From NCBI GenBank assembly GCA_964477445.1, contig CAYZED010000016.1, positions 1 to 64,000 on the forward strand: a stretch of DNA of 64,000 nt, read 5' to 3'. The notes under the pieces are model-generated. The model was not told where the DNA came from, did no database searches, and saw only the letters and a program-made list of their open reading frames with translations. The stretch is from CAYZED01 sp964477445. Its GTDB lineage: Bacteria; Bacillota; Clostridia; Lutisporales; Lutisporaceae. Numbering within the stretch: position 1 is the first letter of the stretch; each line of letters begins with the position of its first letter. Below, one piece after another: positions 1 through 9,132 of this stretch. Both the position numbers and the translations under genes were made by a program.

Positions 1-2
1 TC

Positions 3-386
3 CAGGATATAATAAATGAAGACATAGATGAATGGGTTTATTTCTTTAAGCATGGGGCGATAAGGGATGATTTTAAATCTGCAGGGATATTGTTAGCATC
101 AAAGAAACTTGACGGTCTGTCTATGAACCCAGATGAAAGAAGAGGGTACGAAAACTATCTTGATTATCTGAGGAGAGAATGGAGTCAAATCGAGACGGCG
201 AAGATGGAAGGCCGTGAAGAAGGGCTTGAGGAAGGACTCGAGAAAGGGCTCGAGAAAGGCCGCGAGAAAGGCCGATCAATTGCCATGATTGAAATAGCAA
301 AACAAATGCTCAAAGATAACGAGAGTTACGAAAAAATTGTGAGACTTACGAAGCTCACGTTGGAAGAAATTGAGGAGCTGAAGTGA
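3..386 (+). CDS. Rpn-family nuclease/transposase-like protein, C-terminal part (5' end outside window)
   Basis: The reading frame is open from the left edge, so only the C-terminus is seen. The remaining protein has an acidic/aromatic segment (EDIDEWVYFFKHG), then a Lys/Asp-rich helix, a block of short repeats of the type EGLEEGLEKGLEKG (about residues 75-90 of the visible part), and a C-terminal helix ending in LEEIEELK. This arrangement is typical of the Rpn (recombination-promoting nuclease, PD-(D/E)XK) family, whose members often end in E-G-x-x-E-G repeats. The nuclease core lies upstream of the window, so activity cannot be judged. A strong hairpin terminator follows about 100 bases after the stop. 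Confidence 0.7.
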   Translation, partial: QDIINEDIDEWVYFFKHGAIRDDFKSAGILLASKKLDGLSMNPDERRGYENYLDYLRREWSQIETAKMEGREEGLEEGLEKGLEKGREKGRSIAMIEIAKQMLKDNESYEKIVRLTKLTLEEIEELK

Positions 387-487
387 AGTGTGAACCTTTT
401 CTATTGACTTACATCTTGAAAAAGATTAAGAAGAGATTTAGAAGCAAAAAACTAAATAGTAAGTATTAAGTGTAAAAAATAGAGCAG

Positions 488-541
488 ATAGCGACTTAGT
501 GAAGTTTATGTAGATAAACAGTGCTAAGTCGCTATTTTTTT
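488..541 (+). terminator. Rho-independent terminator with nested hairpin
   Basis: A perfect 12-bp stem pairs 488-499 with 524-535 (core GCGACTTAG/CTAAGTCGC). The loop contains a second hairpin (GTTTAT 504-509 with ATAAAC 514-519). Six or more T follow. It ends transcription of the Rpn-type gene and isolates the pyruvate carboxylase gene. Confidence 0.85.
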
Positions 542-624
542 GTTTATGAATCAAAAGATTCAGACTGAAAAAAATATGCAAGAAAATAATTATTACCTGG
601 TACTAATTTTGGCCCTAAAAACCC

Positions 625-652
625 TTGTTTTCGCTTTTTAATTTTGTATAAT
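625..652 (+). promoter_or_regulatory. Probable sigma-A promoter of the pyruvate carboxylase gene
   Basis: TTGTTT at 625-630 and a perfect TATAAT at 647-652 are separated by 16 bases. The start codon at 744 lies about 90 bases downstream. Apart from this and the terminator, the 387-743 spacer shows nothing notable. Confidence 0.5.
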
Positions 653-743
653 AGAAGAAATCATAAAATGAAAAGTGGAAATACAAACTAAATCATTTGT
701 GTATAAATTAAGAGAAAATCTTAAATTGGTTGAGGGGGATACT

Positions 744-3700
744 ATGGAGAAGAGAATTAAAAAACTATTAGTAGCAAATCGTGGAGAAATCGCGATAAGG
801 GTAATGAGGGCATGTCAGGAACTTGGGATACGAACAGTTGCCATATATTCAAAGGAAGATAAATATTCTTTGTTTAGAACAAAAGCCGACGAAGCGTATT
901 TAATTGGTGAAAAAAAGGGTCCTGTAGAAGCCTACCTTAGTATTGATGAGATTATTATGTTAGCAAAAAAGAAGGGCGTAGATGCCATTCATCCAGGATA
1001 TGGATTTTTATCGGAAAATGCAGATTTTGCTCGTAAATGCGAAGAAAATGATATTATTTTCATTGGCCCGAAATCAAACATGATTGATGCGTTAGGGGAC
1101 AAGATAAGCTCAAAAGAGATAGCGAAAAAGGCAGGAGTACCAGTTGTTCCAGGATTAGATGAGCCGATTTCCGATTCGAATGATGCATTAGAATTTGCTC
1201 GAAAAGCGGGCTATCCAGTTATTCTGAAAGCATCTGCTGGTGGCGGCGGGCGAGGAATGAGAGTTGTAAGGAATGGCGATGAATTAGCGCAGGCATTCAG
1301 GTCTGCTAAGAGTGAAGCACTCAAGGCATTTGGAAATGACGCGGTCTTTATCGAAAAGTATCTTGAAAATCCAAAACATATTGAAGTTCAAGTTCTTGGA
1401 GATACATATGGAAATCTAGTCCATCTATTTGATAGAGATTGCTCGATACAAAGAAGACACCAAAAAGTCATTGAGTTTGCACCATCATTGGCACTGAATG
1501 AAGAGCAGCGTGAAAATCTGTGTAGAGATGCACTTAAAATAGCAGGCGCCCTAAATTACCAGAGTGCTGGAACTGTAGAATTTCTTGTTGATGAAGATGG
1601 AAAACACTATTTTATCGAAATGAACCCAAGAATTCAAGTTGAGCATACAGTTACAGAAATGATAACGGGTATAGATATAGTTCAAAGCCAGATTCTTATA
1701 GGTGAAGGATATAGGCTTGATTCAGATGCTATAAACATTAAGTCACAAAGTTCAATAGTTAAGAGAGGTTTTGCAATTCAATGCCGTGTTACGACTGAAG
1801 ATCCAGTGAATAATTTTGCTCCTGAAACAGGAAAAATAGACATTTATAGAACTGGTAGTGGTTTTGGCATACGTCTTGATGGTGGAAATGGATATACTGG
1901 TTCCTTAGTAACGCCATACTACGATTCCCTTTTAGTTAAGGTAACTGCCTGGTCGAGAACTTTTGAGGATGCTGCTATGAAGGCAAAAAGATCTCTTAGG
2001 GAACTTATGGTCAAAGGTGTGAAGACAAATGATGCTTTTTTAATAAACGTTTTGAATAATGAAAAATTTATAAGTGGGAAATGCACCACTCGATTCATAG
2101 AAGAGACACCTGAGTTGTTCGATATTGTTCATGGTAATGATAATGAGAGCAAAATTCTTAATTTTATTGGAAACAAAGTGGTAAATGAGATCAAGGACAC
2201 AAAAAAAGATTTTGACACACCTAGAGTACCTATCTTAAATATAAAAAATGTAATCGGTCTTTCGAGTGATTATTTCAAAGGTGAAAATCAGGAAATTAAT
2301 CCTGAAGAATTAAATGGCACGAAACAAATCCTCGATAGAGAAGGGCCAGATGGCGTTGTTAGATGGATTAAAAATCAAAAGAAACTGCTAATAACTGACA
2401 CCACTATGAGAGATGCTCATCAGTCACTGCTTACCACTAGATTACGAACAAAAGATATTCTTAAAATATCAGAAGCTACTGCAGTTCTGGGAAGAGATCT
2501 ATTTTCATTAGAAATGTGGGGCGGAGCCACATTTGATGTAAGTTATAGATTTTTGAACGAATCACCTTGGAGAAGACTTCAGACGATGAGAAAAAAGATT
2601 CCAAACGTTCTTTTTCAAATGCTATTAAGGGGAGCTAATGCTGTAGGTTATACAAACTATCCAGATAATCTTATAAGAGAATTTGTTAAAGAAGCAGCAT
2701 CGCAAGGGATAGATGTTTTTAGAGTGTTTGACTCTCTGAACTGGCTAAAGGGAATGGAAGTAGCGGTAGACGAGGTGTTAAAAACTGGCAAAATAGCTGA
2801 GGTTAGCATGTGTTACACTGGGGACATAATGGACGTTTCCAGAACAAAATACACTCTCGATTATTATATTAAAACAGCGAAAGAAATCGAAAAGATGGGA
2901 GCTCATATCTTAGCAATTAAAGATATGTCTGGTCTTTTAAAGCCTTACGCAGCTAAGAGACTTATTTCTGAATTAAAACAAAACATCAATATTCCAATTC
3001 ATCTTCACACGCATGACACTAGTGGAAACGGTATTGCAACCGCTATGTTGGCTGCAGAAGAGGGTGTTGATATAGTTGATGCTGCATTTAATTCTATGGC
3101 AGGACTAACAAGTCAACCAGCTTTAAATTCGATTGCAGCAGCTCTTGAAAACAGTGAAAGAGATACTGGACTTGAGGCTAAAGGACTTCAATTACTGGAT
3201 GATTATTGGTTTGATGTAAGAAAAATTTATGAACCATTCGAATCAGGTCTAAAAACTGGAACAGCGGAAATCTATAGATATGAAATTCCTGGTGGACAAT
3301 ACTCAAATCTTCGGTCACAGGTTGAAAGCTTTGGGATGGCTCATTTGTTCGAAGAGGTAAAAGAGAAATATAAAGAAGTAAATGAAATTCTCGGTGATAT
3401 CATAAAGGTAACTCCTTCATCAAAGACAGTGGGTGATATGGCGATTTTTATGGTCAAAAACCATTTGGATAAGAATAATGTAATAGATAAAGGTGCTAAT
3501 CTTGCTTGGCCAGATTCTGCAATTTCATATTTTAGTGGAATGATGGGTCAACCTGTGGGTGGATTCCCTGAGGAGCTCCAAAAAATTGTACTAAAGGGCG
3601 AGAAACCTTTAACGGCTAGGCCTGGAGAAATCTTACCGCCAATTGATTTTGAACATTTAAAAAGAACAATCCAAGAAGACTCACATGATGAAGCAAATAT

Positions 3701-4232
3701 AAGGAATGTTTTATCGTTTGCTCTCTATCCAAAAGTCTATAAGGACTATATTAGATTTAATCATGACAACGGTGACTTAAGCAATCTTGAAAGTCATATA
3801 TTCTTTTATGGTTTGAAGGAAGGCGAAACTTCAGAAGTTGAGATGAGTGAAGGAAAAACTCATATAATTAAATTGGTAAGTGTAGCGGATGTTGATCATG
3901 AGGGATACAGATCTGTTAATTTTGAACTTAATGGAAATAGAAGAGAAGTCAGAGTGTTTGATTTTGCTTATGGTGAAAAAAATAAAATCGAACAAGAACT
4001 TATGGCTGATCCTGAGAATTCAGATGATATAGGCTCAAGTATTCCTGGTTTGGTATCAAAAATTTTGGTTCTTGAAGGAGACGTTATAAAAGAAAAACAG
4101 ACACTTATGATTATAGAAGCCATGAAAATGGAAACGGTTATTCAAGCGCCGAGAGACGGAAAAATCCAACGACTTCATGTAAAAGAGGGACAAAAAACAA
4201 AAGCGGGGCAGTTGTTAATTGAACTAGAATAG
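744..4232 (+). CDS. pyc: Pyruvate carboxylase
   Basis: Single-chain pyruvate carboxylase (EC 6.4.1.1) that makes oxaloacetate from pyruvate and bicarbonate with ATP; cytosolic and biotin-dependent. About 1162 residues, close to the family length. The N-terminal biotin carboxylase has LLVANRGEIAIR at the start and the ATP-grasp loop GGGGRGMRVV near residue 165. The carboxyltransferase domain begins near residue 550 with DTTMRDAHQSLLTTR. The biotin-carrier domain at the C-terminus carries EAMKMET near residue 1125, with the biotinylated Lys. The ATG at 744 is chosen because GAGGGGG lies just upstream and the protein then begins MEKRIKKLLVANRG; an in-frame GTG at 675 would add 23 unrelated residues. 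It is monocistronic, with its own promoter, and provides anaplerosis in a fermentative cell. Confidence 0.97.
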   Translation: MEKRIKKLLVANRGEIAIRVMRACQELGIRTVAIYSKEDKYSLFRTKADEAYLIGEKKGPVEAYLSIDEIIMLAKKKGVDAIHPGYGFLSENADFARKCEENDIIFIGPKSNMIDALGDKISSKEIAKKAGVPVVPGLDEPISDSNDALEFARKAGYPVILKASAGGGGRGMRVVRNGDELAQAFRSAKSEALKAFGNDAVFIEKYLENPKHIEVQVLGDTYGNLVHLFDRDCSIQRRHQKVIEFAPSLALNEEQRENLCRDALKIAGALNYQSAGTVEFLVDEDGKHYFIEMNPRIQVEHTVTEMITGIDIVQSQILIGEGYRLDSDAINIKSQSSIVKRGFAIQCRVTTEDPVNNFAPETGKIDIYRTGSGFGIRLDGGNGYTGSLVTPYYDSLLVKVTAWSRTFEDAAMKAKRSLRELMVKGVKTNDAFLINVLNNEKFISGKCTTRFIEETPELFDIVHGNDNESKILNFIGNKVVNEIKDTKKDFDTPRVPILNIKNVIGLSSDYFKGENQEINPEELNGTKQILDREGPDGVVRWIKNQKKLLITDTTMRDAHQSLLTTRLRTKDILKISEATAVLGRDLFSLEMWGGATFDVSYRFLNESPWRRLQTMRKKIPNVLFQMLLRGANAVGYTNYPDNLIREFVKEAASQGIDVFRVFDSLNWLKGMEVAVDEVLKTGKIAEVSMCYTGDIMDVSRTKYTLDYYIKTAKEIEKMGAHILAIKDMSGLLKPYAAKRLISELKQNINIPIHLHTHDTSGNGIATAMLAAEEGVDIVDAAFNSMAGLTSQPALNSIAAALENSERDTGLEAKGLQLLDDYWFDVRKIYEPFESGLKTGTAEIYRYEIPGGQYSNLRSQVESFGMAHLFEEVKEKYKEVNEILGDIIKVTPSSKTVGDMAIFMVKNHLDKNNVIDKGANLAWPDSAISYFSGMMGQPVGGFPEELQKIVLKGEKPLTARPGEILPPIDFEHLKRTIQEDSHDEANIRNVLSFALYPKVYKDYIRFNHDNGDLSNLESHIFFYGLKEGETSEVEMSEGKTHIIKLVSVADVDHEGYRSVNFELNGNRREVRVFDFAYGEKNKIEQELMADPENSDDIGSSIPGLVSKILVLEGDVIKEKQTLMIIEAMKMETVIQAPRDGKIQRLHVKEGQKTKAGQLLIELE

Positions 4233-4236
4233 GCAA

Positions 4237-4308
4237 ACTTACAAGTAATTAGCATCTAGTACTTACAAGTAATTAGCATCTAGTACTTACAAGTAATTAG
4301 CATTAAGT
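4237..4308. repeat. 24-bp tandem repeat just after pyc stop (2.8 copies)
   Basis: The unit ACTTACAAGTAATTAGCATC plus TAGT is repeated exactly at 4237-4260 and 4261-4284. A third copy at 4285-4308 diverges in its last bases. It starts four bases after the pyc stop codon and shows no strong hairpin, so it looks like a recent slippage duplication rather than a terminator. Confidence 0.9.
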
Positions 4309-4336
4309 AATACTGTAACAATGATGTGGTATGAGG

Positions 4337-4342
4337 TATAAT
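4337..4342 (+). promoter_or_regulatory. Possible -10 element (TATAAT) with flanking inverted repeat
   Basis: A perfect TATAAT sits about 85 bases before the HD-GYP start. It overlaps GGTATAA (4336-4342), which is repeated inverted as TTATACC at 4364-4370. No good -35 box is seen. The dyad could be an operator or a hairpin in the leader. Confidence 0.35.
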
Positions 4343-4424
4343 ATAGATTATGAATGTTATGCCTTATACCATTTGTATTTTCCGCTTTTAGCTTGATTAT
4401 TTGCCTATTATTGGAGGATAAAGT

Positions 4425-5527
4425 ATGCGATTAATACCCACAAAATTTGTTACTGAAGATGCTGTTCTAGCAGATGATATATATACTATTGATGGTAGAA
4501 CTTTGCTAAGAAAAGGAACAAAACTCACTTCTACATTAATTGAAAAAATTAACCAAAACCATGTTTACTCAATTTATATAAATGATAAGCACAGCGAAAA
4601 TGAAATACATAGAATTGTCTCTCCTTTACTTAGATTGAGAGGCTATAATTTGGTTAAGATATTTTTGAACTTATAAATAATGAGAACACTTTAAATAGTA
4701 AAAAAGAAAATAGTACAATTAAAAAAAAGAATGATTTAGTTACACTCTCGTCCGATTTATCTAGGCTGATGGAAGAAATTATATATGAGATGTATAGTGT
4801 TAAAGAAAAACAGCTCGAATATATCGATGTTAAAAATGTTAAAAGCTATTTATATAGTTCAGCGATTAATACCGCACTACTTTCAGTTCTAATTGGATGG
4901 GAGCTAGGTTTATCAGCGGATTTGATTAAACAACTTTTTATGGGTGCGATTTTTCATGATATTGGTATGGCGTGGATTCCCGATGAAGTATTATACAAAA
5001 CTGAACCGCTAACGTTAGAGGATAAAAAATATATTATTGAACACCCGACGACAGGGTATAATTTTTTAAAAGAAAAGAGATACATTAGTTCGTATGTTAA
5101 GGCTATTTCGGTTCAACATCACGAAAACCTTGATGGGACTGGCTATCCAAACAGACTAAAAGGTGAAGAAATCCACTTACTCAGCCAGATTGTAGGCATA
5201 GCTGATATTTATGACGCTATGACCTCGGATAGACCTTATAGAGCAGCGCTCCCAGTTAGCGATGCAGTTGAATATATTATGGCAAATGCTGGCGCAAAAT
5301 ATAATATTGACATTGTTAATGCTTTTGTTAAAAAAATTAATCCTTTCCCTGTCGGTAGTTTAGTTAAACTTAATACTGGCCAGATTGCTGTAGTCGACGA
5401 GGTTTCTCCTAACCTTCCGTTAAGACCTGTAATAAGGATTATAAATGAATTTAATGGCATGTATAGATATGAAAAAATTGATTTGTTACATAATAATAAG
5501 CTTATTATAACTGGGATTCATTATTGA
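4425..5527 (+). pseudogene. HD-GYP domain phosphodiesterase, frameshifted
   Basis: Two pieces in different frames make one typical HD-GYP protein. The first (4425 to about 4656) encodes the N-terminal accessory domain beginning MRLIPTKFVTEDAVLADDIY. The second resumes as DIFELINNENTLNSKKENS and runs through the HD-GYP domain to 5527. Adding one A in the AA at 4656-4657 restores VKDIFELIN and a continuous frame. The catalytic part keeps the HD pair (FHDIG), HHE and DGTGYP, so the domain itself looks competent for cyclic-di-GMP hydrolysis. A fragment could start at the ATG at 4769. Either the gene is recently inactivated or one base was missed in sequencing. Confidence 0.85.
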
Positions 5528-5589
5528 TACTTTGGGGATATAATGCGTTTGAACTATTAAAATATAAATAAACAATATGGGGTGGAGAA

Positions 5590-5889
5590 ATGATTACGCA
5601 AAGAATAATTAGAACAAAAAAAGGCAATACGATGGGAGTAAATATTACAATGCCAGGCAGCGAACATGATGACTTTTTATTAATTACAGCGGATAAAGGT
5701 TTCATAATGTGTGGGTACATAAATATGGAAGCAGCAGAAAAAATGAAAGATGTTGCGGTTTTAGTGGGCGCACATGATTTGGATGGAACTTTGAAAGAAG
5801 CGGTCAGAGCAGTAACTAGTAGGGCAGCCGAGTTAGGCATTAAAGTCGGTATGACAGGTCTTGAAGCACTGGAATTACTAATGAATTAG
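5590..5889 (+). CDS. YunC family protein (DUF1805)
   Basis: A 99-residue cytosolic protein matching the YunC/DUF1805 family by length and pattern: an N-terminal beta segment, FLLITADKGFIMCGYINMEAAEK in the middle, and a C-terminal helix ending GMTGLEALELLMN. The family has no established biochemical role. A good ribosome site (GGGGTGGAGA) precedes the ATG. It follows the HD-GYP gene by about 60 bases on the same strand and may be co-transcribed. It converges on the XRE-cupin gene across a repeat-rich spacer. Confidence 0.8.
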   Translation: MITQRIIRTKKGNTMGVNITMPGSEHDDFLLITADKGFIMCGYINMEAAEKMKDVAVLVGAHDLDGTLKEAVRAVTSRAAELGIKVGMTGLEALELLMN

Positions 5890-5920
5890 ATATTACGGAT
5901 TATTGTTAACGATAAACAAA

Positions 5921-5995
5921 GAATCTAGAATTATAGAATCAAGAATTATAGAATTATAGAATCAAGAATTATAGAATTATAGAATTATAGAATTA
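5921..5995. repeat. AT-rich short tandem repeats (AGAATTAT units)
   Basis: The spacer between two convergent genes consists of repeated AGAATTAT and AGAATCA words, about eight copies in all, with a partly higher-order period. It has no coding potential and no clear GC stem, so neither gene has an obvious terminator here. Confidence 0.85.
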
Positions 5996-5997
5996 AA

Positions 5998-6552
5998 CTA
6001 AAAAGTTGGCGGGGTTATAGCAAATATAACTTCCGCTTTTTTATTGCTCAAATTTACCCATCTGTGCTGATCAAAAGGCATTACTCTAATACTATCGCCT
6101 TTCGATAGTTCTATGGCCTCTTTATTATTATAAAACATTACAGTTCCCTCTGTTACGAAGGCTACTTCTTCAGCTTCATGACCTAAAAGCACTTCGGAAG
6201 AAGACGTGCCAGGTTCAAGTGTAATTAATAAGAATTCTATTGAACCACTAGTGTCAGGAGTTAAAAGTTCATATGCAACATTCATGTTTTTTGGGAACAT
6301 TAGCTTCTTGCGATTATCTGATCTCACAACCATATCATTAGCGATAGGTGTATTAAGAAAAAAGTCATATATAGGCGTATCCAGTGCTGCAGATATTGTC
6401 TTAACTGTATTTATTGATGGATTTGAAAGATTTCTTTCTATTTGACTAATTAGAGATGCTGTAAGATTTGTTTTTTCGGCTAATTCCCTGAGACTCAAAC
6501 CTTTTTTTATTCTTTGTTCTTTAATTTTGCTTCCAATATCTATATCGTTCAT
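5998..6552 (-). CDS. XRE-family transcriptional regulator with C-terminal cupin domain
   Basis: A 184-residue cytosolic regulator. Residues about 5-65 form a helix-turn-helix (IKEQRIKKGLSLRELAEKT, then LISQIERNLSNPS). Residues about 110-180 form a cupin barrel (GHEAEEVAFVTEG, then GDSIRVMPFDQHRW). This layout is common in regulators that sense a small ligand such as an amino acid, sugar or polyamine; the ligand here is unknown. The ATG at 6552 is chosen because AGAGG lies seven bases upstream on the minus strand and the protein then starts MNDIDIGSKIKEQR; the frame is open 19 codons further up. It is divergent from the PIN-domain gene. Confidence 0.88.
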   Translation of the reverse strand: MNDIDIGSKIKEQRIKKGLSLRELAEKTNLTASLISQIERNLSNPSINTVKTISAALDTPIYDFFLNTPIANDMVVRSDNRKKLMFPKNMNVAYELLTPDTSGSIEFLLITLEPGTSSSEVLLGHEAEEVAFVTEGTVMFYNNKEAIELSKGDSIRVMPFDQHRWVNLSNKKAEVIFAITPPTF

Positions 6553-6685
6553 AGTTTTACCTCTCAAAAAAAATATTAAATCTGAAGACATTATAACATA
6601 CTGAGGCAAAGGCTTAAATAAACAAAAGTAATTGTCGTGATTGTAAATATTTTGGAAATGGCTTTTAATAATCCTTCTTTTTCTG

Positions 6686-6691
6686 TATAAT
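6686..6691 (+). promoter_or_regulatory. Possible -10 element (TATAAT) for the PIN-domain gene
   Basis: A perfect TATAAT lies 34 bases before the start codon at 6725. The -35 region (TTTTAA near 6663) is weak. Confidence 0.35.
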
Positions 6692-6724
6692 AGAATTAAG
6701 TGGATAAAGTTTGGAGGTTTGCAA

Positions 6725-7204
6725 ATGAAGAAATTGAAAATATACCTTGACTCATCAATAATAAGCTATTTATATGCAGATGACTCACAAGATAAAATGA
6801 GAATTACACAACGATTATGGGAAGAAATTGAGCAAGGATTATTTGAAACTGTAATATCATCATTTGTAATTGTTGAGTTAGGTAAATGTCAGGAGCCTAA
6901 GCGGTCCATGATGTTAAACAAGATACAAAATTCTAATATTATTGAATTGGATGTAGATGAAGAATCAGCATACCTTGCTTCAAAGTATATTGAACATGGT
7001 GTTCTGTCTGAAAAGCACTATGAAGATGCTTTCCATATAGCCGCTGCTACAGTTGCAAAATGTCATGTATTGGCTTCGTGGAACTTTAAGCATATTGTAA
7101 AAGTAAAAACGATTTTAGGCACAAATGGAATTAATCGAATAGAAGGGTATGGAGAAATCCAGTTACTTTCGCCAGATGCTTTAATAGAGGAAGGTGATGA
7201 ATAA
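6725..7204 (+). CDS. PIN-domain protein (VapC-like, putative toxin)
   Basis: A 159-residue protein starting KKLKIYLDSSIISYLYADD, the first acidic motif of PIN-fold ribonucleases. Other family signatures are a middle Glu (VIVELGK), an EDAFHIAAA segment with the conserved Asp, and a C-terminal strand (VLASWNFKHIV). The fold usually cuts RNA with Mg2+. The start at ATG 6725 is set by GGAGG seven bases upstream; a TTG at 6719 would sit too close to it. The stop overlaps the start of a 51-codon gene by one base, suggesting a translationally coupled pair such as a toxin and its partner. No antitoxin family was recognised, so the toxin role is an inference. Confidence 0.75.
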   Translation: MKKLKIYLDSSIISYLYADDSQDKMRITQRLWEEIEQGLFETVISSFVIVELGKCQEPKRSMMLNKIQNSNIIELDVDEESAYLASKYIEHGVLSEKHYEDAFHIAAATVAKCHVLASWNFKHIVKVKTILGTNGINRIEGYGEIQLLSPDALIEEGDE

Positions 7205-7359
7205 TGCAGGAATCATTAGGTATGGCTGAAATTAGAAAGATAAAAGATGAACTTTCGGACAAAGCGCGAGGCATGTCAAAAAGAGACTTTTTGGATTTTG
7301 TTAGAAAAGAATCAAAAAAAGTGAAAGAAACAATAAAGACTAGTTCGGTAGTAAAATAA
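7204..7359 (+). CDS. Small protein coupled to the PIN-domain gene (putative antitoxin)
   Basis: A 51-codon ORF starting at an ATG that shares its first base with the upstream stop (TAATG). The product starts MQESLGMAEIRKIKDELS and ends KVKETIKTSSVVK. It is highly charged and probably helical, with a KRDFLDFVRKESKK segment. Size and coupling to a PIN gene suggest an antitoxin or accessory subunit, although in classical vapBC the antitoxin comes first. A hairpin terminator follows 12 bases after the stop, which supports this as the last gene of a two-gene operon. Confidence 0.65.
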   Translation: MQESLGMAEIRKIKDELSDKARGMSKRDFLDFVRKESKKVKETIKTSSVVK

Positions 7360-7370
7360 TTGCAAGTTAG

Positions 7371-7406
7371 CCTGGTTTACCATTAAAATGGTATCCGGGT
7401 TTTTCT
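7371..7406 (+). terminator. Rho-independent terminator after the PIN gene pair
   Basis: CCTGG and TACCATT on the left pair with AATGGTA and CCGGG on the right, with a short internal bulge. A T-rich tract (GTTTTTCTTTT) follows directly. Confidence 0.75.
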
Positions 7407-7465
7407 TTTGTCTGACTAATCGAGTTAAGTATAACTACACATTTATCATATTTGTTAAATTACAC

Positions 7466-7494
7466 TTGATTATTCGCCTGTTTTGCAGTAGACT
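7466..7494 (+). promoter_or_regulatory. Possible sigma-A promoter for the dehydrogenase-cupin pair
   Basis: TTGATT at 7466-7471 and TAGACT at 7489-7494 are 17 bases apart, about 50 bases before the start codon at 7546. Both boxes match the consensus only partly. Confidence 0.35.
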
Positions 7495-7545
7495 AATTTT
7501 AAGATCGCGAATCTAAAATTAGAAAACTTACAGGAGAATTATGTT

Positions 7546-8589
7546 ATGAAAGCATTAGTTAAATATGCCTTGGGCGAAGGGAATATGGAGTTAAGAGAAG
7601 TGCCGGAACCATTTGCGGGTAAAGGTGAAGTGAAAATAAAGGTTGAGGTTGCAGGAATATGTGGATCGGATTTACATATCATGCATGGAGATATTGGAAT
7701 ACCTATGAGGCCGCCTTTTACGCTAGGACATGAGTTTAGTGGTACGGTTTATGAAGTGGGTGAAGGTGTAACTTCTTTCAAAGTAGGTGATAGAGTTACT
7801 GCGGAGAATTCACGATACACATGTGGAAAATGTATTTATTGCAGAACTGGAAGCTATAATTTGTGCAAAGATAGACTCGCGACTGGTTACGCTTATGATG
7901 GCGCTTTTACTGATTTTTGTGTAGTTCCAGAAGAGAGGGTTCATTTATTACCAGATAATGTAGACTACATTACTGCAGCGATGTCAGATCCTTCTGCATG
8001 CGTATTTCATGCAGTTCAAGACTTAACAGGTATAGATGCTGGTGATTTAGTTCTTATTATAGGACCAGGGCCTATGGGACTGTTCTCAGTACAGTATGCA
8101 AAAGCGAATGGAGCTGTAGTAATAATAGTTGGAAAAGGCAAAGATGAGGGAAGAATTAAATTAGCATTAGAACTAGGTGCTGATATGGCTTTCAATTTGG
8201 ATAATGGCGATGTTAAAGAAGAAATAAAACGAGTATTCAACACTGAAACAGTTGATGTAGTACTAGAGTGCTCAGGTAAACAAGCGGGCGCTAAACTTGG
8301 TCTTGAGTTACTAAGAAAGCAAGGGAAGTACACTCAAATTGGAATTTTTGGTTCGCCGATTAATGTTGATTTAGATCAATTAGTTTATAAAGAAATTAAA
8401 ATGACAGGTTCATTTAGTCAAAAATATACTGCATGGAAAGAAGCGATCAAGCTAGCTTCTTTAGGAAAAGTAGACGCGAAATCACTAGTCACTCATATTC
8501 TTGACCTTGATCAATGGGAAGAAGGATTTAAGAAATTTGAATCCGGCGAAGCTGTTAAGGTTGTGTTTAAAATTGGAGGTAACTTATGA
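7546..8589 (+). CDS. Zinc-binding dehydrogenase of the MDR/sorbitol dehydrogenase type
   Basis: A 347-residue medium-chain dehydrogenase. The catalytic zinc site is shown by GICGSDLH and GHEFSG. The structural zinc site has four Cys in YTCGKCIYCRTGSYNLC. The nucleotide fold has GPGPMG near residue 175. The family oxidises polyols, threonine or similar secondary alcohols with NAD(P); the substrate cannot be read from sequence. The end of the second Rossmann strand (VGKGKDEGR) lacks the usual acidic residue, which would fit NADP, but this is weak evidence. It has a good ribosome site (CAGGAGA) and overlaps the following cupin gene by four bases. Confidence 0.9.
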   Translation: MKALVKYALGEGNMELREVPEPFAGKGEVKIKVEVAGICGSDLHIMHGDIGIPMRPPFTLGHEFSGTVYEVGEGVTSFKVGDRVTAENSRYTCGKCIYCRTGSYNLCKDRLATGYAYDGAFTDFCVVPEERVHLLPDNVDYITAAMSDPSACVFHAVQDLTGIDAGDLVLIIGPGPMGLFSVQYAKANGAVVIIVGKGKDEGRIKLALELGADMAFNLDNGDVKEEIKRVFNTETVDVVLECSGKQAGAKLGLELLRKQGKYTQIGIFGSPINVDLDQLVYKEIKMTGSFSQKYTAWKEAIKLASLGKVDAKSLVTHILDLDQWEEGFKKFESGEAVKVVFKIGGNL

Positions 8590-8933
8590 TATTAAGAGGT
8601 CCGGCTAATGTAGAGGGTCAAAACGCTAGTAATTCTCATGGAGGTAATGGAGATTATTTTGTTCGCACATTATTGACGAGCGAATTTTCTAGCAAAATGA
8701 AATATGTTAGAGAGCTTACTTTGATGCCTGGTGCTTCTATCGGTATGCATCCACATGTTAATGATGAAGAAATCTATTATGTCATTTCTGGAGAAGGAAT
8801 TATGCAAGTAGATGATGAAGAAAAGCCTATGAAAATGGGAGATATAGTTCTTACAAAATCAGGTAGCAGCCATGGGCTAAAAAACAGCGGTGAGAGTGAT
8901 TTGAAGATTTTTGTGGCATGTGTAGTTTATTAG
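8586..8933 (+). CDS. Small cupin-domain protein
   Basis: A 115-residue single-domain cupin. Motif 1 is MHPHVNDEEIYYVISGEG (His, His and Glu metal ligands) and motif 2 is GDIVLTKSGSSHGLKN (final His). The metal site therefore looks complete. Small cupins of this type act as isomerases, dioxygenases or sugar-binding enzymes. The four-base ATGA overlap with the dehydrogenase implies translational coupling, so it probably works on the substrate or product of that enzyme. No signal peptide is seen. Confidence 0.85.
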   Translation: MILRGPANVEGQNASNSHGGNGDYFVRTLLTSEFSSKMKYVRELTLMPGASIGMHPHVNDEEIYYVISGEGIMQVDDEEKPMKMGDIVLTKSGSSHGLKNSGESDLKIFVACVVY

Positions 8934-9132
8934 GAAATAAAATAATGAATAAATAAAAAGATTAATTAATAAAATTCAGTGATATAGCATAGATTTGAGT
9001 TATGTTACTAATATACCTATAACAAAAACCGAATAGAATAAATTAACGTCACATGTTAAAATAATTGAGATACGATATTAATTATTACGATATTAATGTT
9101 TATGTCTCGATTATTTTTTTTGGAGGATTAAT

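Noticed and set aside
5505..5840. Minus-strand ORF opposite the YunC gene
   Set aside because: It lies antisense to a conserved family gene and shows no supporting features.
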